Below, in pieces: positions 1 to 5,591 of a DNA stretch of 20,443 nt (position 1 is its first letter; every line of letters begins with the position of its first letter). Both the position numbers and the translations under genes were made by a program. Below the pieces are notes generated by a model. That model was not told the DNA's origin and made no database searches. It was given only the letters and a program-made list of their open reading frames with translations. This DNA comes from a virus, in IMG/VR virus record IMGVR_UViG_3300044981_000140, positions 1 through 20,443 of that record; one strand, 5' to 3'.

Positions 1-8
1 TGCTCTCC
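1..8 (-). promoter_or_regulatory. Ribosome-binding motif of a leftward gene starting outside the window
   Basis: The minus strand reads GGAGAGCA here, the same extended Shine-Dalgarno octamer found 2-4 nt before many start codons in this window. Any start codon would lie just left of position 1. This suggests the leftward unit that begins with the repressor-like gene continues beyond the window. The next gene itself cannot be seen. Confidence 0.5.
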
Positions 9-14
9 AATGCA

Positions 15-51
15 GCGGGGCGGGTGAAGAGGAATAAAGCACCCGCCCCGC
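15..51. repeat. Perfect 12-bp G+C-rich inverted repeat (hairpin)
   Basis: GCGGGGCGGGTG (15-26) and its exact complement (40-51) flank a 13-nt A-rich loop. The hairpin lies 32 bp past the stop codon of the leftward repressor-like gene and just before the GGAGAGCA motif of the next leftward gene. No T-run follows on either strand, so it is not a standard intrinsic terminator. An RNA-stability element or partial terminator between two leftward genes is possible. Confidence 0.6.
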
Positions 52-83
52 CATTCAGGACGCCTGTGTGGCTTGAGGCGCCC

Positions 84-455
84 TTAGACCGGTAACCTCT
101 TTTTGGAGTTGGGCGGCGGTGACGGACGCGGGGCCGGTGTCGTCACCGCCGCGACCGGTTCGGGGACCTTGCTTTCCTCACCGGCTGCGACTAATTTATC
201 CCGCTGTGGTGGAGATGTCAAGGTCCACCCAATTATATCCCACGGAGCAACCCGGAACAGCCGCGCAAATTGTTCGAGCCGCTCGGTCGACATCGACACT
301 TCCCCGATCTCGTATTTGTGGACGATCTGCATCGACATCTCGATCGCCTCTGCGACCTCTTCGAGCGTCATGTCGGCTTCTTGGCGCAGGAAGCGCAGTC
401 GGTTGCCGATGCGCTGATCGCGGGTGCGGGTGGCTTCTGTCTTCTTGCGGGGCAT
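84..455 (-). CDS. XRE-family helix-turn-helix repressor-like protein
   Basis: The 123-aa product has a Cro/CI-type helix-turn-helix at about residues 14-72 (IGNRLRFLRQEADMTLEEVA, then IVHKYEIGEVSMSTERLEQF, then LFRVAPWDIIGW). A Pro/Ala-rich tail ends in KKRLPV. The family binds operator DNA as dimers and commonly controls phage early genes or lysogeny; that role is inferred here. The frame is open further upstream, but residues before MPRKKTEATR would lie across the resolvase gene and look non-coding, so the ATG at 455 is chosen. No good Shine-Dalgarno precedes it, and the candidate promoter puts the transcript start at about the ATG, so the mRNA may be leaderless. The gene is divergent from the resolvase gene, 28 bp away. 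Confidence 0.85.
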   Translation of the reverse strand: MPRKKTEATRTRDQRIGNRLRFLRQEADMTLEEVAEAIEMSMQIVHKYEIGEVSMSTERLEQFARLFRVAPWDIIGWTLTSPPQRDKLVAAGEESKVPEPVAAVTTPAPRPSPPPNSKKRLPV

Positions 456-460
456 GCTCA

Positions 461-490
461 AGTAAACCGGGAAAGGGTGTGATGTGTCAA
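461..490 (-). promoter_or_regulatory. Candidate sigma70 promoter of the XRE gene
   Basis: On the minus strand TTGACA (485-490) is followed after 18 bp by TTTACT (461-466). The start codon of the XRE gene lies 5 nt further on, so transcription would begin at or beside the ATG. The -35 box overlaps the first codons of the divergent resolvase gene. The sequence ACCGGGAAA next to the -10 box resembles the shared CATATACGGGAA motif of other promoters in this window. Confidence 0.5.
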
Positions 491-840
491 GTGAAGTAAT
501 TCTGGACCTGCCGGTACCGCCATCGGTCAACCGGTCGCGGCGGGTCAACTGGGGCAAGAACGGGTTCGCAAAGGTGACGGCATGGCACGAGGCATCCGAC
601 CGGCTGCTGCTGGCAGCCCGGTTCAAGCCGCGGAGGATCGACCGGTTTGAACTGCACGTCACGGTGTCGGAGAAGCACACCAGGTCTGACCTCGATAACC
701 CAATAAAATCGCTGATCGACTACCTGCGGCGGATCGAGGCCATTGTGGATGACGGACCGCAGCACCTGCGTAAGCTTGTGGTCGAGTGGGGCGATGCACC
801 GGAAGGTGTGAGAGTTCAGATCGTACCCTTGACAGGATAG
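484..840 (+). CDS. rusA: RusA-family Holliday junction resolvase
   Basis: The 118-aa protein matches the RusA fold: a short N-terminal strand with VPPSVNRSRR, then RSDLDNPIKSLIDYLRRIEA and VDD. In E. coli RusA the catalytic aspartates are D70, D72 and D91; the equivalents here are D69, D71 and D90. The enzyme cuts four-way junctions symmetrically and in phages resolves recombination or replication intermediates. The length is normal for the family. The start is GTG at 484, preceded by GAAAGGG. An ATG two bases earlier runs into a stop after five codons. The gene opens the rightward replication block. Confidence 0.9.
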   Translation: MSSEVILDLPVPPSVNRSRRVNWGKNGFAKVTAWHEASDRLLLAARFKPRRIDRFELHVTVSEKHTRSDLDNPIKSLIDYLRRIEAIVDDGPQHLRKLVVEWGDAPEGVRVQIVPLTG

Positions 841-855
841 TTCTCCCGGTATAGG
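829..855 (+). promoter_or_regulatory. Candidate sigma70 promoter after rusA
   Basis: TTGACA (829-834) is followed by TATAGG (850-855) with a short 15-bp spacer. The -35 box lies on the last codons of the resolvase gene. The spacer ends in CCCGG; read on the other strand this gives TATACCGGGA, related to the CATATACGGGAA motif at other promoters. It could drive the gene at 942 and the replication genes. The short spacer lowers confidence. Confidence 0.35.
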
Positions 856-892
856 TGAGTGTCGATGACTGACCCGACAGTCAGAGCCTCAC
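855..892. repeat. Two-part inverted repeat upstream of the 942 gene
   Basis: An inner stem TGACTG/CAGTCA (866-871 and 878-883, 6-nt loop) lies inside an outer stem GTGAG/CTCAC (855-859 and 888-892). It is in the 101-bp gap after the resolvase gene. If the candidate promoter at 829-855 is used, the hairpin falls at the 5' end of the transcript. It could be an operator or an RNA hairpin. Confidence 0.4.
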
Positions 893-941
893 GTAATCAG
901 ATGCCTCGGGTAAGTGTTTCTGGTGCAAGTGAGGTTCCAGA

Positions 942-1184
942 ATGTACTGCGTGATGGTCAAGCATGCCGGTTCGAACAGCGACGCTCACGCGGTGGAGTT
1001 CTGCCGCGTGGGTGCCCGCGACACGGCTGAGAGGATCGCGGCGACGCTTCTCAAGGAGCGCATGAAGTACTATGCGTTGTCGCCCAAGAGCAGCAAGTCA
1101 CCGAAGTATCGCTCGGTGGCGCGGTATCTGCGGGCCTACGTCGAAGAGTTTCCGAGTTCTCCACCGGGTCCCCCACAGACCTGA
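942..1184 (+). CDS. Small protein of unknown function
   Basis: The 80-aa product is not recognised. It is basic and mostly polar, with no membrane segment and a Pro-rich end (SSPPGPPQT). The middle (ARDTAERIAATLLKERMKYY) looks helical. GTGAGG seven bases before the ATG is a good ribosome-binding site. It lies between the resolvase and DnaT-like genes, so a replication or recombination accessory role is possible, by position only. Confidence 0.65.
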   Translation: MYCVMVKHAGSNSDAHAVEFCRVGARDTAERIAATLLKERMKYYALSPKSSKSPKYRSVARYLRAYVEEFPSSPPGPPQT

Positions 1185-1317
1185 TGGGGATTGACGCCTA
1201 CCCCTCCCCGGAGTAGCGTCGGGGTCGTCGGCTGTTCATCCCGGCTGACGACACCCCACACGGGCCGCTGGGGGTGTCGCTACCACTCCCGGCGGCCCTG
1301 CCTTGTAGCGAGGCTCG
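1185..1317 (+). other. Structured leader upstream of the replication gene
   Basis: This 133-bp gene-free stretch holds three consecutive hairpins: CCCCG/CGGGG (1206-1210, 1220-1224), an imperfect GTCGTC/GACGAC stem (about 1225-1252) and a perfect 9-bp CGACACCCC/GGGGTGTCG stem (1249-1257, 1271-1279). The second and third share bases 1249-1252, so they cannot both form fully. A TTGACG box lies at 1191-1196 but no convincing -10 follows at the right distance. Mutually exclusive hairpins before a replication gene suggest control by RNA structure. Confidence 0.4.
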
Positions 1318-1869
1318 ATGCCCTCCAAAATCCTCGACGACCTTATTGTCGCTGGTGTGCCCAGCGACACGATCTTTGCTGTCAAGCAACTCATCGACGA
1401 TGCCGAAAAACTCGCCATCCGCAGGGAAAAGAACCGGCGGTATCAGCAGGCCAGCCGTGCCCGAAAAGCTGACATGTCAGCACGTGTCAGCACACGTCAG
1501 CACACGTCAGCTGACAGCGTAAAAACCCTGCAAATTCAAAGATCATGTCAGCACACGTCAGCTGACAGCATAGTTTCCCCTATAGAAGTAAGTAAGAAAG
1601 AAAGAAAGAAAGATAGGGCTTGCAGATTGTCAGCTGACTGGAAACCATCGTCAGCCGACCTGGAATACGCCAATCAGCGCATCCGATCACCGGAACTTGT
1701 TCTCGTAGAAGTTGAGAAGTTCAAAAATCACCACATCGGCAAAGGGACGCTCATGGTGGTGTGGTCTCGTGCATTTCAAAATTGGATTTTGAATGCCGTG
1801 AAGTGGAACACCAAACCCAACGGTTTGGTTCCCGGTGTCGTCTGGCATGGAACGGGAGGGATCGTATGA
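1318..1869 (+). CDS. DnaT-like phage replication protein (putative replisome organiser)
   Basis: The 183-aa product has a helical, charged N-terminus (1-50), a repeat-rich low-complexity middle (about 50-102) and a C-terminal domain (about 104-165) with LSADWKPSSADLEYANQR, FKNHHIGKG and WSRAFQNWILNAV. That tail pattern (LP.DW.PS..DL.FA... then W...F..W) is typical of phage replication initiators with a DnaT-like DNA-binding end, which help load the replicative helicase. The middle is built from decamer DNA repeats listed separately as the likely origin; they encode STRQHTSADS twice. The start ATG follows GCGAGGCTCG. The stop overlaps the next ATG (ATGA at 1866), so translation is probably coupled to the primase zinc-ribbon ORF. 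The exact family assignment needs a profile search. Confidence 0.7.
   Translation: MPSKILDDLIVAGVPSDTIFAVKQLIDDAEKLAIRREKNRRYQQASRARKADMSARVSTRQHTSADSVKTLQIQRSCQHTSADSIVSPIEVSKKERKKDRACRLSADWKPSSADLEYANQRIRSPELVLVEVEKFKNHHIGKGTLMVVWSRAFQNWILNAVKWNTKPNGLVPGVVWHGTGGIV
1468..1659. repeat. ori: Iteron array, probable replication origin inside the initiator gene
   Basis: Four tandem decamers of the form ACRYGTCAGC fill 1472-1511. Two more units lie at 1543-1562 (the first reads TCATGTCAGC). An exact 23-bp repeat occurs at 1496-1518 and 1547-1569, 51 bp or 17 codons apart. GTCAGC also forms palindromes: GCTGACATGTCAGC (1468-1481) and GTCAGCTGAC (1506-1515, 1629-1638), with a variant at 1650-1659. 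A/T-richer DNA (1519-1546) and a purine run based on GAAA (1585-1619) lie between and after the clusters. Iterons plus an adjacent purine-rich A/T tract inside the initiator gene is the arrangement of the lambda origin in gene O. Origin function is inferred. Confidence 0.65.
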
Positions 1870-2138
1870 CCGCATCGGAAATCCTTTCCGCCGAACGGAT
1901 TACTTTCCGCGCCCGAGATCGGTACTACACGACTTGCCCTCATTGCTCGCATACGAGAAAAAAGAAACGCAATGCGTGTCTTGCTGTTTCTGTCGATCGT
2001 GATGGCGTTCAGTGGTTCTGCAATCATTGCGAATGGAGTGGAGGAAAGTTCTATGATCAGCAAGATCGCATTGGATTGGCTGGAAAGCAGAAGCATCAGC
2101 GCAGAGATCGCCGTTCGGCACGGGATTTTTACGCCTGA
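1866..2138 (+). CDS. Primase zinc-ribbon domain protein (N-terminal part of a split primase-helicase)
   Basis: The 90-aa product has a zinc ribbon with CPHC (Cys24, Cys27) and CNHC (Cys52, Cys55), the arrangement of T7 gp4 and bacterial primase zinc domains that recognise the priming template. After CEWSGG the frame loses similarity to a primase and ends at 2136. The rest of the enzyme continues in another frame from 2053. GGGAGGG five bases before the ATG is a strong ribosome-binding site, and the ATG overlaps the previous stop (ATGA). Either the zinc domain is a separate subunit, or a +1 frameshift in the 2053-2138 overlap makes a full-length protein, or there is a mutation or sequencing error. 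Confidence 0.7.
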   Translation: MTASEILSAERITFRARDRYYTTCPHCSHTRKKKRNACLAVSVDRDGVQWFCNHCEWSGGKFYDQQDRIGLAGKQKHQRRDRRSARDFYA

Positions 2139-3483
2139 TGCATCACGTCCGCATGTGATCGCGTTCCCGTATTTCGAGAACGGCAATGTTGTCGCGGAAA
2201 AGTACAGAACACCGGACAAGAAATTCTGGCAGAAGCCAGGTGGAAAGAAAACGTTCTGGAATGCCGATGTGCTGAACGATCCGGCGCTTGAACGTGGCGA
2301 TCACCCGTTGGTAATCACTGAAGGCGAGATGGATGCGTTGAGTGCGCTTGAGTGCGGATTTCCGTTTACGATGTCGGTGCCGGACGGTGCGCCGGCACCG
2401 GGCACGCAGAGCGACGTCGATGCCGACAGTTCCGGCAAGTTCGAATTCGTCTGGAATAACCGCGAACGCCTTCAGCGCATCAAGCGCTTCATCCTCGCCG
2501 TTGATGCCGATGCGCCGGGACAGCATCTCGCGAGCGAACTGGTGCGGCGCCTGTTTGCGTCTCGCTGCCTGTTCGTCGAATATCCCGGCAACTGCAAAGA
2601 CCTCAACGATGTGCTGCGTACGCGCGGCAAGGCCGCTGTAGCGGCCGTTCTGAATTGCGCCAAGCCCTACCCGGTGCGCGGCCTCTACCGCCTGGAGGAC
2701 TATCCCGAAGCCGAGCCGCTCCAGACTTTTTCGACAGGGTGGCAAACGCTTGACCAGCACATCAGGCTGTTCCGTGGTGAATTCATGGTTGTGACCGGCA
2801 TTCCATCGCATGGCAAAAGCACGTGGGTGCTCAATCTGCTGGTCAACGCCGCCAACCTGCACGACTGGCGGTCTGCGGTGTTCTCGCCTGAGATGCCGAC
2901 CGTACCACACATGCGTGACAAGCTGCGCCGCATCAAGAACGGTTACCGTGAGTACGGCGGCTCCGGCCCCGATGCCTGGATCAACGATCATTTCGTATTC
3001 ATCGACGCCGATCCGGTATCGCGTGACGATGAAGAGTTCAATCTGGATTGGATCATTGACCGTGCGACTGATGCAGTACTGCGTGATGGCATCAACGTGC
3101 TGGTGATCGATCCATGGAACGAGGTTGAGCACGGTCGCCTGCATGGCGAGAACATGACCGACTACATCGGCCGCTCGATCCGGGCGCTGAAGAGGTTTGC
3201 CAGACTGCGTAACGTGGCGGTGATCGTGGTTGCCCACCCAACCAAAGAGGTAGGGCGAGACGGAAAGACACGAACGCCGACCCTCTACGATATCGAAGGG
3301 TCAGCACATTGGTTCAACAAATGCGACCATGGTGTAATCGTGGAACGTGACCCCGAAATCACCAATCAGACGACGATCTGGATAGCCAAATCCCGCTTTG
3401 AGGAAGCCGGCCTTCGCGGTAGGGTGCTGATGAAATTCAAACCGGTGTCGGATCGCTATGAGACTCTGATACCTTTGGACTAG
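2053..3483 (+). CDS. TOPRIM primase-DnaB-type helicase (T7 gp4/Twinkle-like)
   Basis: The 476-aa protein has a TOPRIM primase domain (ITEGEMDAL, Glu90; FILAVDADAPG, Asp151 and Asp153) and a RecA-type hexameric helicase domain. The helicase has Walker A GIPSHGKS (249-256), a catalytic Glu in FSPEM (280), Walker B INVLVID (Asp353), the H4-like VVAHPTKE (395) and an arginine-finger candidate in KSRFEEAG (Arg448). Such enzymes unwind the fork and prime lagging-strand synthesis. The frame is open upstream to 1972, but GGAGG at 2040-2044, eight bases before the ATG at 2053, marks a strong internal start. The zinc ribbon lies in the preceding overlapping ORF. T7 also makes a short form without the zinc domain, but there the internal start is in frame; here it is not. 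Confidence 0.9.
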   Translation: MISKIALDWLESRSISAEIAVRHGIFTPDASRPHVIAFPYFENGNVVAEKYRTPDKKFWQKPGGKKTFWNADVLNDPALERGDHPLVITEGEMDALSALECGFPFTMSVPDGAPAPGTQSDVDADSSGKFEFVWNNRERLQRIKRFILAVDADAPGQHLASELVRRLFASRCLFVEYPGNCKDLNDVLRTRGKAAVAAVLNCAKPYPVRGLYRLEDYPEAEPLQTFSTGWQTLDQHIRLFRGEFMVVTGIPSHGKSTWVLNLLVNAANLHDWRSAVFSPEMPTVPHMRDKLRRIKNGYREYGGSGPDAWINDHFVFIDADPVSRDDEEFNLDWIIDRATDAVLRDGINVLVIDPWNEVEHGRLHGENMTDYIGRSIRALKRFARLRNVAVIVVAHPTKEVGRDGKTRTPTLYDIEGSAHWFNKCDHGVIVERDPEITNQTTIWIAKSRFEEAGLRGRVLMKFKPVSDRYETLIPLD

Positions 3484-3494
3484 GAGAGCATGTG

Positions 3495-3815
3495 ATGAAG
3501 ATCGTAATCGCGCTGGCGAGCCTGCTGGTGGCCCTGATGGCCTGGACAGCACCTACCCTAGCCGCTGACCTCAAAAACGCACCAGCGGTGCCTCCCAGCC
3601 CCAGGACGCTGCCATCCCTGGGGCCACCGACCGGCAGCTTCTCCTGGTACAAGCCGCAGGTGCCGGTTTTGACCGAGATGCCGCAGTTCGGCATCAACTT
3701 CCAGCCGACGTTTCCGCAGGTTACAACCCATACGCTATGGCCGGCATCATGGTACCCAGCGACGGGACGGACCGTGTGGTGCCCGTCGCTGGGGGTGATG
3801 GCTCACTGCTTTTGA
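3495..3815 (+). CDS. Small secreted proline-rich protein
   Basis: The 106-aa product begins with a clear Sec signal peptide (MKIVIALASLLVALMAW, cleavage near APTLAA, residues 22-24). The mature part is rich in Pro, Trp and aromatic residues (FSWYKPQVPVLTEMP, FQPTFPQ), with no known domain. GGAGAGCA sits just before the start; ATG 3495 is preferred over GTG 3492 on spacing. It closes the rightward replication block. Its last codons overlap the end of the convergent gene at 3803 by 13 bp and contain a perfect inverted repeat. The role is unknown; a periplasmic or envelope location is expected. Confidence 0.7.
   Translation: MKIVIALASLLVALMAWTAPTLAADLKNAPAVPPSPRTLPSLGPPTGSFSWYKPQVPVLTEMPQFGINFQPTFPQVTTHTLWPASWYPATGRTVWCPSLGVMAHCF
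3755..3793. repeat. Perfect 12-bp inverted repeat between convergent genes
   Basis: CCCAGCGACGGG (3755-3766) and CCCGTCGCTGGG (3782-3793) are exact complements with a 15-nt loop. It lies in the last codons of the secreted-protein gene and 10 bp beyond the stop of the convergent leftward operon, where a bidirectional terminator would be expected. No T-run follows in either direction, so intrinsic termination is uncertain. Confidence 0.55.
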
Positions 3816-4012
3816 AGGTCTTTGCTCTGGCCGGCCCCGACCCGTCCGGTCGGGACCTCGTAGCTGTCAAGGGATGGCCACCGGGTATTCTCGGTGGCCT
3901 CCCAGTGGTCGATTTCGGCCCGCATCGGGATCACCCACTTGACGTAGACGATGGCGGCCATGCAGCCGCCGCCGCAGATGAAGCCGAACACGGCACTGAA
4001 GACATCAATCAA
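3803..4012 (-). CDS. Small membrane protein
   Basis: The 69-aa product has one N-terminal hydrophobic segment (about residues 2-28, FSAVFGFICGGGCMAAIVYV) followed by a polar tail. It is the last gene of the long leftward operon. The start appears to be TTG at 4012: GGAGAGCA lies four bases upstream, and the TTG overlaps the previous stop as TTGA. No in-frame ATG lies near it. The function is unknown; a one-span inner-membrane protein is likely. Confidence 0.65.
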   Translation of the reverse strand: MIDVFSAVFGFICGGGCMAAIVYVKWVIPMRAEIDHWEATENTRWPSLDSYEVPTGRVGAGQSKDLQKQ

Positions 4013-4350
4013 TGCTTGCTCTCCGTTCCATGGGTGATCGCATCGAAGATCTTCGATGGATTGTTGGGGTGCGCAGGGTTGGAGAATTGCAGTTTGGAGG
4101 CTGCTGTTTCCATCATGAAGCCCATCATGAATTCACCGGGATCGGGTGCGGCGGCGGCAAGGAAGCCGACGATGCGGGCAAGGGACGACCCCAGTTCCTG
4201 GCAGTTGATGCCCGATACCTTGCGGCCATCCTGCGACACGGCGCCGGTCTCGAAGTAGGTGGTGACGGTCTTCATGATGGCCTGGGCCAGCTTGTCGTCC
4301 TGCGACTCGTGGTAGCCCCCGCAGTCGGGGCAGCGTTGTTTCTCGGTCAT
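4009..4350 (-). CDS. Hypothetical protein with N-terminal CxxC
   Basis: The 113-aa product starts MTEKQRCPDCGGYHES; Cys7 and Cys10 with a nearby His could form a half zinc knuckle. The remainder is helical and Met/Ala-rich (IVGFLAAAAPDPGEFMMGFM). GGGAG is eight bases before the ATG. The start overlaps the previous stop (ATGA), and the end overlaps the TTG start of the next gene. No family is recognised. Confidence 0.7.
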   Translation of the reverse strand: MTEKQRCPDCGGYHESQDDKLAQAIMKTVTTYFETGAVSQDGRKVSGINCQELGSSLARIVGFLAAAAPDPGEFMMGFMMETAASKLQFSNPAHPNNPSKIFDAITHGTESKH

Positions 4351-4796
4351 TGGTTGTGCTCCCTTGTACAGAATGATGGATCGACGAAAATACGCTCCAG
4401 GCGGTCCCAGCAGCGGTATGGTGGACGGCCCTCCTGGGGGCGGTAGACAGCGTCTCCAAGCCCGCCGACAGGCGCACCGGAGGGCACCGGCATTGCCTTG
4501 CCGTAGGAGTTTCGGGCAGCCTCCAGCGGGTTCATGATCTTGCCGCCGAACGCGGTATAGCCAAGCACGGCGGCGCCGACGAACACGGCAGTGATAGTGA
4601 GGTAACGGGTGTTCTGGTTCATCTCACTTGACTTTGGTGGTGGTGACTTGGATTTCGAGGGAGGAGGATCATCATCCTCCTCCCATTCAGCTTTGGCTCG
4701 TTGTTTCTTGAGGCGGTCGAGGTGTTCGCGGGCCTGCTTGTTGTACGGGTTCTTGCGGAGATACGCCTCCAGGCGCTCGATGGCGAGATCGCTCAT
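4347..4796 (-). CDS. Membrane-anchored hypothetical protein with helical N-terminus
   Basis: The 149-aa product has a charged helical region (LAIERLEAYLRKNPYNKQAR, then EHLDRLKKQRAKAEW), a Ser/Pro/Lys linker (PPPSKSKSPPPKSS), one transmembrane segment (YLTITAVFVGAAVLGYTAF) and a C-terminal domain containing PPYRCWDRLERIFVDPSFC. The ATG at 4796 follows GGAGCA and overlaps the stop of the 41-aa gene (ATGA), so it is chosen over a longer in-frame start. No known family. A membrane-spanning host-interaction protein is plausible. Confidence 0.7.
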   Translation of the reverse strand: MSDLAIERLEAYLRKNPYNKQAREHLDRLKKQRAKAEWEEDDDPPPSKSKSPPPKSSEMNQNTRYLTITAVFVGAAVLGYTAFGGKIMNPLEAARNSYGKAMPVPSGAPVGGLGDAVYRPQEGRPPYRCWDRLERIFVDPSFCTREHNQ

Positions 4797-4918
4797 CGAA
4801 ATGCTCCAAACAAAGTGGCGACGATGAAGCAATCACCGCCCATTGCTGCCAGAAAAACCAATACCGGCATGTCGATATCTGGTCGTCTGAGTAGATACAC
4901 CACAGCCCATGTCAGCAT
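4793..4918 (-). CDS. 41-aa membrane micro-protein
   Basis: The product begins MLTWAVVYLLRRPDID and continues with a hydrophobic stretch (MPVLVFLAAMGGDCFIVATL). TGAGGTG five bases before the ATG is a strong ribosome-binding site. The stop overlaps the next gene's ATG (ATGA at 4796-4793). Fitting exactly between two coupled neighbours argues that it is translated. It has one or two membrane segments. A holin or superinfection-exclusion role is conceivable, but nothing specific shows this. Confidence 0.6.
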   Translation of the reverse strand: MLTWAVVYLLRRPDIDMPVLVFLAAMGGDCFIVATLFGAFR

Positions 4919-4927
4919 GACTGCACC

Positions 4928-5017
4928 TCACCAGTTAGAGGGGCCGATGGCGAAGACGGCCAAGAGGAAGAACATCAGACCGACGCCCAGGCCGATCAAT
5001 CCAACTGCCTGTTTCAC
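4928..5017 (-). CDS. 29-aa membrane micro-protein
   Basis: A GTG start at 5017 overlaps the stop of the preceding gene (GTGA). The product MKQAVGLIGLGVGLMFFLLA plus VFAIGPSNW is a single glycine-rich transmembrane helix with a one-lysine N-terminus. GGAAGAAG lies upstream, rather far, so coupling to the preceding gene is likely. Its stop lies in the TGAGGTG ribosome-binding site of the next micro-gene. Phage genomes often carry such one-helix proteins. The function is unknown. Confidence 0.5.
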   Translation of the reverse strand: MKQAVGLIGLGVGLMFFLLAVFAIGPSNW

Positions 5018-5259
5018 TTCTGCGCTTCTTCCAATTCGGCATTTTCGCGTAATGCATCTTCATGGTCGGCATCGATGCGGTCCTGCGTCCAGATCGGCGG
5101 GGCTTTGCAGCCATACAGCGTATCCACGATGTGGGCGGCCATCTCGTCGCGGGTGATCAGGCCATCACGAAAGTGGACGATGTGACCGAGAAGGTGTTCA
5201 GCCATCACACGGTTGCCGCTGAAGTGCTCGGCAATGATGCTGTCGAGGATGTCATTCAT
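5014..5259 (-). CDS. Small acidic hypothetical protein
   Basis: The 81-aa product is acidic and His-rich (IIAEHFSGNRVMAEHLLGHI, HFRDGLITRDEMAAHIVDTL) and ends in a charged helix (DADHEDALRENAELEEAQK). The perfect GGAGAGCA motif precedes the ATG by four bases. It probably folds as a small helical bundle. No family is recognised. Its stop overlaps the GTG of the 29-aa gene. Confidence 0.7.
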   Translation of the reverse strand: MNDILDSIIAEHFSGNRVMAEHLLGHIVHFRDGLITRDEMAAHIVDTLYGCKAPPIWTQDRIDADHEDALRENAELEEAQK

Positions 5260-5301
5260 CTCGTGCTCTCCTGATTTTTGCGGATGTGAAAGACGCCGAA
5301 G

Positions 5302-5523
5302 TCAGACTTGCGTGGCGGTAACGACGACTTCGCATTCGATCTTTTCCGGGATCACGACCTTGACCTCCGCGACCGGTTCCGGTGCGGAGACGTTGAGGAG
5401 GATCATGCGGGACGGACCCTCATGGTTCTCGAGATTGAACGTGGTCTGTGCATCCTCGGCATTGTCATCGACAATGAAGTCGCCGTTCTCGTTGTAGCAG
5501 AGGTAGATTTCCAGATTGACCAT
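5302..5523 (-). CDS. Small beta-rich hypothetical protein
   Basis: The 73-aa product is acidic with alternating hydrophobic residues (NLEIYLCYNENGDFIVDDNA, then VAEVKVVIPEKIECEVVVTA) that suggest beta strands. GGAGAGCA lies two bases before the ATG, and a good promoter lies 23-51 bp upstream, so this gene probably begins its own transcript. No recognised family. Confidence 0.7.
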   Translation of the reverse strand: MVNLEIYLCYNENGDFIVDDNAEDAQTTFNLENHEGPSRMILLNVSAPEPVAEVKVVIPEKIECEVVVTATQV

Positions 5524-5545
5524 GGTGCTCTCCTGTTGTTATCTA

Positions 5546-5574
5546 CATATACGGGAAAATCAAAAGACAGTCAA
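5546..5574 (-). promoter_or_regulatory. Sigma70 promoter with CATATACGGGAA operator-like motif
   Basis: On the minus strand TTGACT (5569-5574) and TATATG (5546-5551) are separated by exactly 17 bp. The plus-strand 12-mer CATATACGGGAA (5546-5557) covers the -10 box and its upstream edge. Eleven of its 12 bases recur at the 6908-6936 promoter and ten at the 9041-9069 promoter. It would drive the genes from 5523 leftward. Confidence 0.6.
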
Positions 5575-5591
5575 GAACTATTTTCTACCTT

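Noticed and set aside
1472-1569. Short repeats considered as a CRISPR array
   Set aside because: Units are 10 bp, tandem and partly palindromic with no unique spacers of regular length, and they lie inside a coding frame.
1585-1619. GAAA repeat as a simple microsatellite
   Set aside because: It lies next to the iterons and inside a coding frame, so a role as the origin's purine-rich tract explains it better.
2143-3237. Long leftward open frame opposite the primase-helicase
   Set aside because: It is antisense to a clear TOPRIM-helicase gene, has no known motif and comes from the G+C-rich codon pattern.
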